57,943 nt of DNA. Source: Myxococcus dinghuensis (lineage in GTDB: Bacteria > Myxococcota > Myxococcia > Myxococcales > Myxococcaceae). Position 1 is the first letter of the stretch; each line of letters opens with the position of its first letter. The stretch covers positions 1 to 57,943 of the forward strand of contig NZ_JAKCFB010000050.1 in assembly GCF_024198235.1 (NCBI RefSeq), written 5' to 3'. The position numbers were made by a program, and so were the translations under genes. Shown one piece after another: positions 45,302 to 53,905 of the stretch. The notes under the pieces were generated by a model. That model was not told the origin of the DNA. It made no database searches and saw only the letters and a list, made by a program, of their open reading frames with translations.

Positions 45302-46641
45302 GCTCTGCCCGCATCCTCGTCGTGGACGATGACCCCCAGGCGCGTGATCTGCTCCAGCGGTTGTTGGGGACGCTGGGCGCGGTGTCGCAGGCCCCGCACC
45401 CGAAGGCCGCCGCGGAGAAGCTGGCGGAGACGGCGTACGACCTGGTGCTGACGGACATGGCCATGCCGGAGCCGGGTGACGGGCTCAAGGTGCTCCAGGA
45501 GGTGAAGGCGCATCTGCCGGACACCCCCGTCATCGTGGTGACGGCGTTCGGCAACATCGAGGGCGCGCTGGACAGCATCCAACTGGGCGCCTTCGACTAC
45601 CTGGCCAAGCCCTTCGACGTGGACGCCATCCTCCGCGTGGCGCGGCGCGCGCTGGAGCAGAAGCGGCTGGTGGAGGAGAACCGCTCCCTGCGCCAGCAGG
45701 TGGACCGCAGCGCGCTGGTGGGGCGCAGCCCGGCGCTCCTGGAGGTCTACAAGCAGGTGGCGCGCGCGGCGGCCAGCAACGTGCCGGTGCTCATCACCGG
45801 GGAGACGGGCACGGGCAAGGAGATGGTGGCGCGGGCGCTGCACAAGCGCTCGCCGCGTGCGTCCGGTTCGTTCATCCCCGTGGACTGCGGCGCCATCACC
45901 GAGTCGCTGATGGAGAGCGAGCTGTTCGGCCACGCGAAGGGCAGCTTCACCGGCGCGTCGGGCGCGCGGCGGGGCGTGTTCGAGGAGGCCAACGGCGGCA
46001 CGCTGTTCCTGGACGAGATTGGCGACGTGGGGATGAAGGTCCAGTCGCAGCTCCTGCGCGTGCTCCAGGAGGGAGAGATCCGCCGCGTGGGCGAGAGCGT
46101 CCCGGTGAAGGTGGACGCGCGCGTGGTGGCGGCGACGAACAAGGACTTGAAGGAGCGGGTGGCGGAGGGGCTGTTCCGCGAGGACCTGCTCTACCGGTTG
46201 GACGTGGTGCACCTGCACCTGCCGCCGGTGCGCGAGCGGCGCGAGGACATCCCCTCGCTGGTGCAGCACTTCGCGGCGCGACACGCGCGGGGCGGGGTGA
46301 GCCCGGTGGTGACGCCGGAGGCGATGTCGCGGCTGACGGCCTACGACTGGCCGGGCAACGTGCGGCAGTTGGAGAACGTGGTGGCGCGCGCGCTGGCGCT
46401 CAACGTGACGGGCGTGCTCGGGCCGCAGGACTTCCCGGAGCCCATCGGCGACGCGCCCAAGCGCCTCACGGGGCTTGCTGGGGACATGCCCAGCCTCGCG
46501 GAGCTGTCGCGGCGCTACGCCGCGCACGTGCTCCAGGCCGTGGGCGGCAACAAGAGCGAGGCGGCGCGCCTGCTCGATGTGGACCGCAAGACGCTCTACA
46601 AGCTGTTGGAGGCGTCCGGGGCGGAGACGCCGGAGTCGTAG
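45298..46641 (+). CDS. NtrC-type sigma-54-dependent response regulator
   Basis: 447 residues from the GTG at 45298, overlapping the kinase stop. The receiver domain (4-120) has D10/D11 and the phosphoacceptor D53 in LVLTDMAMP, T in VVTAFG and K in LAKPFD. The AAA+ domain has Walker A GETGTGKE, the loop GSFTGA in place of the common GAFTGA, Walker B GGTLFLDEIGD and the RREDIPSLVQHF block. The C-terminal HTH is NKSEAARLLDVDRKTLYKLL. It activates sigma-54 promoters when phosphorylated by the kinase encoded upstream. The Ala-to-Ser change in the sigma-54 contact loop is conservative. Confidence 0.94.
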   Translation: MSSARILVVDDDPQARDLLQRLLGTLGAVSQAPHPKAAAEKLAETAYDLVLTDMAMPEPGDGLKVLQEVKAHLPDTPVIVVTAFGNIEGALDSIQLGAFDYLAKPFDVDAILRVARRALEQKRLVEENRSLRQQVDRSALVGRSPALLEVYKQVARAAASNVPVLITGETGTGKEMVARALHKRSPRASGSFIPVDCGAITESLMESELFGHAKGSFTGASGARRGVFEEANGGTLFLDEIGDVGMKVQSQLLRVLQEGEIRRVGESVPVKVDARVVAATNKDLKERVAEGLFREDLLYRLDVVHLHLPPVRERREDIPSLVQHFAARHARGGVSPVVTPEAMSRLTAYDWPGNVRQLENVVARALALNVTGVLGPQDFPEPIGDAPKRLTGLAGDMPSLAELSRRYAAHVLQAVGGNKSEAARLLDVDRKTLYKLLEASGAETPES

Positions 46642-46644
46642 CGA

Positions 46645-46666
46645 CTCCGCCCGGGCGCGCGCGGAG
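46645..46666. terminator. short hairpin between convergent genes
   Basis: A 6-bp stem (46645-46650 with 46661-46666, CTCCGC/GCGGAG) with a 10-nt loop, between the response regulator and lipoprotein gene ends. Confidence 0.35.
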
Positions 46667-46675
46667 GGCTCCTCG

Positions 46676-48130
46676 TCAGGGGCAGGAGTCGAGGCTCGTG
46701 CGCTCTTCCTTCCACGTGGTGAAGGGGCGCTGCGACTCGTTGCTCACATCCGAGAAGCGGTTCAGGTCGCACGCATGGTCGATGCTGCCGGGCGTGCCTC
46801 CTTGGCGGTTGAGCGCGCTCAGCACCTCCACCACGTCATGGTGTTTGGGGTTCGGGTTCTGCCGGAAGACCAACTCGAAGCCGTCGGGCAGCACGTTCAC
46901 CCGCTCGACCGGGACATGGAATCGGCAGGAGCCCCCCGTCGCGCTCGCCGCGTCCGCCACGCAGGCGAAATCGCTCGCGCGGAAGTCGCTGAGCCACGCA
47001 TCCGTCTCCGCGTCGGGCACCTTCAGTTCACCCAGGGCCAGCGCCGGGCGGAGCACGTTCTTGACGGTCTCCGTCAGGCACTTCGTTGCCTCCACGCCCG
47101 GAGCCGAGGACGTGGCGTTGCACGGGGTGGGAGGACCTCCGCAGACCCCCTGTCCCGTGGGGCAGTCATGCCCGACGAGGAGTTTCCCAGGCAAGGACTG
47201 GGTCAGGCGCTCGTTGAGGTTGCGAGCGATTGTTTCGGGGACACGGGTGCCGAGCGCATCGCCGAGGCCATCCTCGATGTCGGTGTTGTCGGACTCCACC
47301 CTGCGGGAGCCGAGCGGCACGACCTTGACCGTGTGGGGGACCTGCGAACCGGTCTCCACCTCGAGGCCGTATTGCTGGAAGAAGGCGACCCGCTCATCCG
47401 AGAAGACGGACACGTCCAGGGTATAGAAACCATAGAGCGCGAACCCATCACTCGGCGCCCATGTCCCCTGGGCGCGTTGGAAGGTGGGGTAGAGACCGGT
47501 CACGTCGCGGACGGCCTTGTCGACGCCGGTGTGCCCCAGTGCCTCGCAGGCGAACTCCTTGAACAAGGATTGCCCCAGGGTCGTGAAGAGTTGGTTCCAG
47601 GGCTCGAACACGGAGCACTGGCCATGGTCGTAGACGCGCAGCGTCTGGGCGGCGAGGTCCCCGGCGCTCAAGGGGTAGTCATGGCTGAAGCCCGTGAACT
47701 CGAAGCCGTGTCCAGAGAGGTCCGTCTGGCTGGCGAAGACCTGGTCCTGGAAGTCTTGCATCGGCTCGGGGTCAGCCGCGCTCCCCGCGCTCGAGACCCC
47801 CAGTGCGGTCAGGCTCGCCGTGCGGGCTTCCGCGTCCGCGCGGAAGAACAACGCCTCGACGAAGGCGGGGGGACGCGGGTCCTTCAATCCGAGCTGGATG
47901 TGTAGCTTCGTCGAGCCCTGGAGCGCGGAGGTCAATCCCTGCTCGGGGCCCATGCTCATTCCACCCGGGCGCCAGGGCTGGTCCCACTTCTTCCCTCCTT
48001 TCGCATCGAGCAGGGTGATGCGCGTGTCGTCCGGCGCGGTGGTCTGTGTCGGGTCGCAGGCCGCCAGCATCGCGATGAACAGCCAGCACAGGGGGCCCGC
48101 GCGAAGCGCGGTCCGGGGACGGGTTTCCAT
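46676..48130 (-). CDS. large lipoprotein of unknown function
   Basis: 484 residues. The lipoprotein signal ends at AMLAAC (C25). The mature chain shows no repeat, coiled coil or recognised catalytic motif. It has about ten further cysteines, including a cluster near 320-350 (DCPTGQGVCGGPPTPCNATS), and ends in SLDSCP, so it is probably disulfide-bonded and outside the cytoplasm. It is divergent from the ECF sigma factor gene, with a perfect palindrome between them, so it could be a target or partner of that system. This is inference from position only. It ends close to the convergent response regulator gene. Confidence 0.75.
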   Translation of the reverse strand: METRPRTALRAGPLCWLFIAMLAACDPTQTTAPDDTRITLLDAKGGKKWDQPWRPGGMSMGPEQGLTSALQGSTKLHIQLGLKDPRPPAFVEALFFRADAEARTASLTALGVSSAGSAADPEPMQDFQDQVFASQTDLSGHGFEFTGFSHDYPLSAGDLAAQTLRVYDHGQCSVFEPWNQLFTTLGQSLFKEFACEALGHTGVDKAVRDVTGLYPTFQRAQGTWAPSDGFALYGFYTLDVSVFSDERVAFFQQYGLEVETGSQVPHTVKVVPLGSRRVESDNTDIEDGLGDALGTRVPETIARNLNERLTQSLPGKLLVGHDCPTGQGVCGGPPTPCNATSSAPGVEATKCLTETVKNVLRPALALGELKVPDAETDAWLSDFRASDFACVADAASATGGSCRFHVPVERVNVLPDGFELVFRQNPNPKHHDVVEVLSALNRQGGTPGSIDHACDLNRFSDVSNESQRPFTTWKEERTSLDSCP

Positions 48131-48216
48131 GGTCCTTGCCTTTCATGAGGAGTGAATGGAAGGGCGCGGTCGCTGGGGCCTCGCCGCTTCCATGGCAGGG
48201 ACGACGCGCGGAAAAG

Positions 48217-48235
48217 TTCTTCCCCGCGGGAAGAA
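48217..48235. promoter_or_regulatory. perfect palindrome upstream of the ECF sigma gene
   Basis: TTCTTCCC (48217-48224) and GGGAAGAA (48228-48235) form an uninterrupted 8-bp dyad around CGC. It lies between the divergent lipoprotein and sigma factor genes, 86 bp and 68 bp from their starts. A regulator-binding site is the simplest reading. The GGGAAGAA half also resembles the GGAA core of ECF -35 boxes, so it may overlap a promoter. Confidence 0.5.
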
Positions 48236-48303
48236 ATCCAGACGTCCGTCGTCACCTCGCGCGAAGCCCGTGGACGAGGGACCGTGCCTTGACCTCCCAG
48301 ACG

Positions 48304-48864
48304 ATGACATGCCAGCTTTCCCGCGACATGCCGGTCGTCGCGCGCCCACGGGCCGAGGCACCTGCTGCCCTCCTGGCGCTCCTGAAGACTGCGGAGTCAT
48401 CCCTCTACGCGACCGCGCTGCGGCTGTGCCGCAATCCCTCGCTCGCGCGAGACCTGGTGCAGGACACCTTCGAGCGCGCGCTCCAGAAGCAAACCCAGTT
48501 CGCCCAGGTCGAGAACGGGCGCGCCTGGTTGGGCGCCATCCTCCACAATCGCTTCATCGACCACTGTCGGGTCCGCGCGCGTGAGGCGGCAGAACCCCTG
48601 GATGCCGCCGCGCACGCGGTGGGCGACGTGTCTCCCATTGAAGAAGCCTGGGCGCGTGTGGGGCCGGAGGAACTCGAGGCGGCGCTCGCCCGCATGGAGC
48701 CCGGGTTCCGCGACGTCTGTCGGATGCACGGCCTGGAGCGCCGTTCGTACAAGGAAATCTCCCTGGCCCTGGGGATTCCCATCAACACCGTGGGCTCACG
48801 TATCAGCCGGGCGAAGGCGCGGCTGCGGGCCATGCTCCTGGGGCGGCCGGAGGACGAGGGATGA
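48304..48864 (+). CDS. ECF-type RNA polymerase sigma factor
   Basis: 186 residues from the ATG at 48304; an in-frame ATG at 48328 is also possible and neither has a clear ribosome-binding site. Region 2 is YATALRLCRNPSLARDLVQD followed by TFERAL and AWLGAILHNRFIDHCR; region 4 is LARMEPGFRDVCRMHGLERR followed by the helix-turn-helix EISLALGIPINTVGSRISRA. It directs RNA polymerase to its own promoter set. Its stop overlaps the ATG of the CHAT gene (ATGA), whose N-terminus looks like its anti-sigma factor. The upstream ORF extension lacks sigma factor character. Confidence 0.93.
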   Translation: MTCQLSRDMPVVARPRAEAPAALLALLKTAESSLYATALRLCRNPSLARDLVQDTFERALQKQTQFAQVENGRAWLGAILHNRFIDHCRVRAREAAEPLDAAAHAVGDVSPIEEAWARVGPEELEAALARMEPGFRDVCRMHGLERRSYKEISLALGIPINTVGSRISRAKARLRAMLLGRPEDEG

Positions 48865-51773
48865 GTGCTCCATGTGAAAGCCTCGATGCCTTCGTCGCGG
48901 GCGCACTCGGCGAGCGGGAAGCGGTGGCCTTCGAGGCGCACCTGGGAGGTTGCGCCGCCTGCCAGTCGAGACTCCACGAGGCCATCCAACTGGACCTCGT
49001 CTTCCAGGAAGCCGCCGCGCGCGACCAGAAGGTGGTGTCGCGCCCCCACCGCTTCTTTCGACGGGAGCGTGTCGCCCTCCTGGTGCTCGCGGCTTCGGTG
49101 TTGTTCGTCCTCGGGGCGGCGCGCGTGCTCCGTTCGCGCGCGCCGGCGGAGGAGCCGGTGTCGCTCGCGTTGGGCCCGTCGAGAACCCTCGAGGCGCGAC
49201 TGACGCACGCGCTGGCGGAGGCGCACCGTCCCTATGTGGTGGACCGCGCCCTCGGTCAACGTCAACCCGAGGCCATTCCGGCCAGGGCACTCGCGCTGCT
49301 GGAGGCGCGGGCGGACGTGCATGGCCTCGCCACCGCCTATCTCCTGCAGGGCGCGACCGCGCGCGCGGAGGCGCTGCTGACCACGGCCGGTACCTCTGTG
49401 GCGCTGGAGAGCGACCGCGCCGTGATCGCGATGGAGCGCGGCGCATGGAATGACGCGCTGGGCTTGTTCGAGGGGGTTCTCGCGGTGGAGCCCGAACACC
49501 CGCAGGCCGCGTGGAATCGCGCGCTCGTGCTGGGGGAGTTGGGGCTTCCCCTGCTCGCGGCGCGGTCATTCGACGCGGTCGCCGCCCGGGGCGAGCCAGG
49601 CTGGGCGGACGAGGCACGTCAGCGCGCCGCCGCGCTTCGGCGGGACGAGGACACCCGTCAGCGTGATTGGAAGGAGGCATATCGCCTGGGTCGGGAGATG
49701 GTGAAGGGCGGCGCGCCGTTGCCGCCCTCCCTGGCGCGGGCCCACCCGGGAGTCTCCCGGTTGTTGCTGTATGACGCCGTCCGGGCCGCTGACTCGGCGG
49801 CCCGGGTGAGGGGGCTGCTGCCGCTCGCGGCGGAGCTGGACTCGGTCCAGGGCGGGACGGTGCTCACGGGCTACGTGGAGCGGGTGGCGAGCGCGGCCTT
49901 CTCCTCGCGAGGCCCCGTGGCGCGTGGGTATGCCGCCCTCGTGGTCGAGGACGTGGTGCCCGACCCGAGCGTCGCGAAGTCCCTCCTGCGCAGGGCCGAG
50001 GTCGCGGGGCAGGAGGACATCGTCCTGGGGGTGTTGTATCGCGCGGGGCTCGTCGGAGCCCATCTCGAGACCTACTCGCGCCTCGCCGAACGCACGGGCG
50101 ACCCCTGGTTCCAGGCGCTGGCCGCGCACGAGCGGGCGCTCGCACTGTTTCGCGGGGGGGACGTGTCGCGGGCGGAGGGGGTGCTGACGCGTGCGCTCAC
50201 CGCGTGCTCCGAGTCGCGGGTGTTCTATCGGTGCGGACTGCTCGAACTGGAGCTCTCCAAGCTCTATACCTGGACCCATCGGCTCGACGCGGCCCGTACG
50301 CACGCGCTGGCGGGCCTCCGGCTGGCACGTACGGGAAACGAGTGGGTGCAGGAGGGGCTGCTGCTGTCACGCCTCGGCGAGACGGCGCGTTTCCAAGAGG
50401 TCTTTCCCCTGGCGCGTGCCTATCTGCGGGAGTCGCTCCTGCGAAACCCCGATGACTGTGGCAGCCAGAACTATGTCCACGAGATCCTCGCGAGCATCGC
50501 GTTGAGCGAGCTGGACCCGGTGACGGGCGAGCGGGAGATGGCCCTGGCTCCGACGTGTGGCGTGCCCGTGTCACTGCATGGCGCGTTCGTGCTCGCGGAC
50601 CTCGTGCGCCATGGGGCGCGGCCGCAGACCGAGGCTCGTTTCCAGGAGTCTCTCGCCGAACTGCGGGCGCGCACGGACCTGGATGTCGCCGACCGCGCCC
50701 TGCTCGACCACATCGAGGGGCGTGTCGTCATCGAGCGGACGCGAGACCTGGGACGCGCGCTCCTGCTGCGGTCGGTGGAGGCCACCGAGGGGCTGCCAGG
50801 TGCCTTCGTCTCCGGCCACAAGGCCCGCACCTTCAGCCTGGCGGTGCTGGCCATCGACGCGGTCAGGAGCGAGGAGCCGACGCGGGCGCTCGAGTTCATG
50901 GGGCGTCAGGTCGGGTTGCCCGTGCCGGAGCAGTGTGTGCTGGCGGTGACGATGGATGACGAGCGCGTGGCGCTCGCCGCGCGAGGGCCGGATGGGCGCG
51001 CGGTGGGGTGGCTCCGCACGCTCACGACCCGGACCCCGCGGGCCGAGGGCCTGGTTCCGGAAGGGTTGTCGCGGGCACTGGAGGGATGCGAGCAGGTCCA
51101 GGTCCTCGCGCCTCCGCCGCTGCAGGGAATGCCCCGGCTGCTTCCCGAGCGCATCGCCTGGAGCTATCGCCTCTCCCCGGTGCGCGCGCTCCCGCCCTTG
51201 GGACGTGGACGCAGCGTCGTGGTGTCCTCGGTGCAGGCGCCCGCGTCCTTGGGGCTTGCTCCGCTCGCGAGCTGGCGCGGCAGCGGGCCGGCACCGGACG
51301 TGGCGCTGAAGGGCGCGGAGGCCACGCCCGGCCGGGTGCTGACGGAGATTCGCGACGCCGGCCTCATCGAATTCCACGTCCACGGACTGGAGGGGGTGGA
51401 GCATCCGGACGCGTCCGTGCTCGTCCTGTCACCAGCACCGGACGGGCGCTATCTGCTCAGCGCGGAAGACATCCGGGGTCAGCGGTTGAGTGGGGCGCCC
51501 CTGGTGGTCCTGGGGGCATGTCACGCGTCGCGCGGCGCCTCGATGCCGCACGCGACCTGGAGCTTGCCCTCCGCCTTCCTGGCCTCCGGGGCGAGCGTGG
51601 TCCTCGCCTCCGCTTCGCTCGTCCAGGACGCGGAGGCTCCCGCCTTCTTCGCCGCGGTCGTCGGTCGGATTCGCGCGGGAGCGCCTCCCGCGCTCGCCCT
51701 TCGGGAGGAACGCATGCGCTGGCTGACCGCATCGTCGGGGAGCTGGGTGCGGGATGTGTTGCTCTTTGAGTAG
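48861..51773 (+). CDS. anti-sigma-like zinc finger, TM, helical-repeat and CHAT-protease fusion
   Basis: 970 residues. Residues 1-50 hold an anti-sigma-type zinc finger with H27-x3-C31-x2-C34 (EAHLGGCAACQSRL). A membrane span lies at 71-90. Residues about 100-700 are alpha-helical repeats of TPR type (for example ERGAWNDALGLFEGVLAVEP). The C-terminal part is a CHAT domain, a caspase-like cysteine protease fold, with LIEFHVHG (H841) and VVLGACHAS (C887) as the catalytic pair. If the zinc finger is cytoplasmic, the repeats and CHAT domain should be periplasmic. The gene overlaps its sigma gene. I infer that the protein holds and releases the sigma factor and adds a protease output; the order of events is unknown. 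Confidence 0.88.
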   Translation: MSAPCESLDAFVAGALGEREAVAFEAHLGGCAACQSRLHEAIQLDLVFQEAAARDQKVVSRPHRFFRRERVALLVLAASVLFVLGAARVLRSRAPAEEPVSLALGPSRTLEARLTHALAEAHRPYVVDRALGQRQPEAIPARALALLEARADVHGLATAYLLQGATARAEALLTTAGTSVALESDRAVIAMERGAWNDALGLFEGVLAVEPEHPQAAWNRALVLGELGLPLLAARSFDAVAARGEPGWADEARQRAAALRRDEDTRQRDWKEAYRLGREMVKGGAPLPPSLARAHPGVSRLLLYDAVRAADSAARVRGLLPLAAELDSVQGGTVLTGYVERVASAAFSSRGPVARGYAALVVEDVVPDPSVAKSLLRRAEVAGQEDIVLGVLYRAGLVGAHLETYSRLAERTGDPWFQALAAHERALALFRGGDVSRAEGVLTRALTACSESRVFYRCGLLELELSKLYTWTHRLDAARTHALAGLRLARTGNEWVQEGLLLSRLGETARFQEVFPLARAYLRESLLRNPDDCGSQNYVHEILASIALSELDPVTGEREMALAPTCGVPVSLHGAFVLADLVRHGARPQTEARFQESLAELRARTDLDVADRALLDHIEGRVVIERTRDLGRALLLRSVEATEGLPGAFVSGHKARTFSLAVLAIDAVRSEEPTRALEFMGRQVGLPVPEQCVLAVTMDDERVALAARGPDGRAVGWLRTLTTRTPRAEGLVPEGLSRALEGCEQVQVLAPPPLQGMPRLLPERIAWSYRLSPVRALPPLGRGRSVVVSSVQAPASLGLAPLASWRGSGPAPDVALKGAEATPGRVLTEIRDAGLIEFHVHGLEGVEHPDASVLVLSPAPDGRYLLSAEDIRGQRLSGAPLVVLGACHASRGASMPHATWSLPSAFLASGASVVLASASLVQDAEAPAFFAAVVGRIRAGAPPALALREERMRWLTASSGSWVRDVLLFE

Positions 51774-51802
51774 GCAGGCGGAACTCCACGAGGAGGGGAA
51801 CG

Positions 51803-52354
51803 ATGAGGCTGCTCGATGCGGTGGTGGTGCTGTCGTTGTCCATGACGATGGGGCAGGGGGGCGAGAGGAAGCCGGTCACCCCCATCGCGGTGCGTGTCGA
51901 CAACTCCATGCTGCGCGTCCTGGCCGGATGGGAGGGGGCGGCCCCTGTCTGGCCTCGCACCGTCGAACGCCCGGTGGCCGTGGTGGTCCTGGACGACACG
52001 GCGACGGGTCCTGCGGCGCCCTTCGCCGTCTACGGCGTCGACGCGGGGCGCTCCACCCTCGTCTTCTCGATGACGGGGCGCACGGCGGAGCAGCTCAGCG
52101 CCTTCATCCAACGGCTGCCCGCCAATGCCCAGGTGGTCATCCGGAATCGGCGGGAGCTGCGCCAACTCGCGGTGTTGATGTCGGGCGTGGGGCAAGCGCT
52201 TGATAATGGAGGGCAGACCACCATCAACAAGCCGACCGGCACTCCTCCTACCCCGCCGATTGGCGACGAGCGGCTGGCCAAGGTTCTCCGCCCGCAGTTC
52301 AGCGACATGACGGAGGCCATTCGCGTCACGCTGCGTGTCCTCGCGCAGCCGTGA
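51803..52354 (+). CDS. small exported protein of the CHAT operon
   Basis: 183 residues with an AGGAGGGG ahead of the ATG at 51803. An N-terminal hydrophobic stretch (MRLLDAVVVLSLSMTMGQ) may be a signal peptide. The rest is mixed strand and helix with no recognised family; a Pro/Thr-rich segment lies near 140-150. It follows the CHAT gene by 29 bp, so they are probably one operon. A substrate or regulator of the CHAT or C39 peptidase is possible; nothing in the sequence settles it. Confidence 0.65.
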   Translation: MRLLDAVVVLSLSMTMGQGGERKPVTPIAVRVDNSMLRVLAGWEGAAPVWPRTVERPVAVVVLDDTATGPAAPFAVYGVDAGRSTLVFSMTGRTAEQLSAFIQRLPANAQVVIRNRRELRQLAVLMSGVGQALDNGGQTTINKPTGTPPTPPIGDERLAKVLRPQFSDMTEAIRVTLRVLAQP

Positions 52355-52452
52355 AACGTGGGCCTGGGGACAGGGGCTGGTGAACAGGGGAGCGACCGTC
52401 CCGAAGAGAGGGGCTTGTCTCGGAAGGGTGGGGACTCCCAGACTTCCGGGCC

Positions 52453-53709
52453 GTGAACGCCCGTGCCCTGACGACGCTCTCCCTCTTCGTTGCCGCCACC
52501 CAGGTAGCCTGTGTCTCGCAACAGCTTGGCCGAGAGGAGGCCTCCGTGGACGAGCCTGGGCCCCCGGCGCGGTGGTGGCACCGCAGCGCGCGGGAACATG
52601 ACTTCGAGCGATTCCTGCGCGAGGGCACGGCGCTGGCCCAGGACGGCGCGCTGGTGCTGGACGCTTCGGCGCCCACGGGTTCGGAGCCTGTCCCCGCGGG
52701 TCGGAACGAGGATGGGAGCACGCGCTACCACGAGGCCTCCTATCGCCTCGGCAAGGCCGTCTCGGAGGTGCAACCGGTGCCGGGCGGCTTCACCAGCGTG
52801 GTGCCGTCCTTCGACGCGCTGACGCCTCCGGGGACCTGGGTGAAGGTGACGCTCGCGGCGCGCATCGAGGGCGCGTGGACGAAGGACTACGAACTGGGGG
52901 TGTGGGCCTTCGACAAGGCGCCGGTGGCGCGGCACAGCGTGGATGGGCAGGGGGACGCGAACGGGCAGGTGTTCACCGACACGCTCAACCTGAAGCGGCG
53001 CGCGGAGGCGCTGCGGATGACGGTGTGGTTGTTCTCGTCCCAGGCCGATGCCTCGCCTCGTGTGCGGGCGCTGTCGGCGGCGGTGAGCGACAAGCAGGGC
53101 GTCGCCGCGGACGCGGTGTCGGACGGGACGGCGTGGGGCACGGTGCTGCCGGTGCCGGGGTTCTCACAGATGCTGTATCCGGACGGGGGGCCCGTGTGGT
53201 GCTCGCCCACGTCCACCACGATGCTGCTCGGGTACTGGGGGCAGAAGCTCGGGCGGACGGAGCTGTCGACCACGGTGCCCTCGTCCGCGGACCGCACGTA
53301 TGACTGGGTCTACAAGGGCACGGGCAACTGGGCCTTCAACACCGCGTATGCCTCCGCCATGGGCGACGGCGCGCTGCACGGCGCGGTGCTGCGCCTGGAT
53401 GGCTTCGCGCAGGTGGAGCGGCTCATCGCCGCCGGGGTGCCCGTCAGCATCAGCATTGCCTACGAGGAGGGCGAGCTGACCGGCTCTCCCGTGCGCAGCT
53501 CGGACGGTCACCTCATCGTGTTGAAGGGCTTCACGGCGACGGGAGACGTCGTGTGCAACGACCCCGCGTTCAAGACGGACGAGACGGTGGACGTCACCTA
53601 CAAGCGGGACGAGCTGTGGCGCGCGTGGCAGCACTCGCGAGGCGCGGCGTACGTGCTCTGGCCCGCGGGCACGACGCTCCCGCCGGAGTTCATCGGCCAG
53701 TTGCGCTGA
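52453..53709 (+). CDS. C39-like cysteine peptidase lipoprotein
   Basis: 418 residues from the GTG at 52453. The lipoprotein signal ends at ATQVAC (C20). Residues about 25-215 form a beta-rich domain; residues 230-405 match peptidase family C39-like: the nucleophile C250 in GGPVWCSPTSTTMLLGYW, H353 in SSDGHLIVLKGF and N369/D370 in VVCNDPAF. The ATP-transporter parts of bacteriocin exporters are absent, so this is a free surface or periplasmic peptidase. It lies 98 bp after the small exported protein gene and may belong to the sigma/CHAT operon. Confidence 0.88.
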   Translation: MNARALTTLSLFVAATQVACVSQQLGREEASVDEPGPPARWWHRSAREHDFERFLREGTALAQDGALVLDASAPTGSEPVPAGRNEDGSTRYHEASYRLGKAVSEVQPVPGGFTSVVPSFDALTPPGTWVKVTLAARIEGAWTKDYELGVWAFDKAPVARHSVDGQGDANGQVFTDTLNLKRRAEALRMTVWLFSSQADASPRVRALSAAVSDKQGVAADAVSDGTAWGTVLPVPGFSQMLYPDGGPVWCSPTSTTMLLGYWGQKLGRTELSTTVPSSADRTYDWVYKGTGNWAFNTAYASAMGDGALHGAVLRLDGFAQVERLIAAGVPVSISIAYEEGELTGSPVRSSDGHLIVLKGFTATGDVVCNDPAFKTDETVDVTYKRDELWRAWQHSRGAAYVLWPAGTTLPPEFIGQLR

Positions 53710-53905
53710 GGGCGTGCGCCGCGACGATGTGACATGTCTCATCGTGAAACATGATGCGGGGAACCCGCACTCCGGGGATGGCGTGGCGCTCGTATTCCGG
53801 TGCATGTGACATCCACCGTCGACACCGCACGGATTACGCACCCGACCGGAGTCATCCCCACCTCAGCCGACGTTGAGCGGTCGGGCGTGCAGTCGTTAGC
53901 CTGCG

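Noticed and set aside
53727..53812. Two ATGTGACAT copies as a CRP-type site
   Set aside because: Each lacks the inverted TCACA half-site at the right spacing, so a CRP-like site is not supported.
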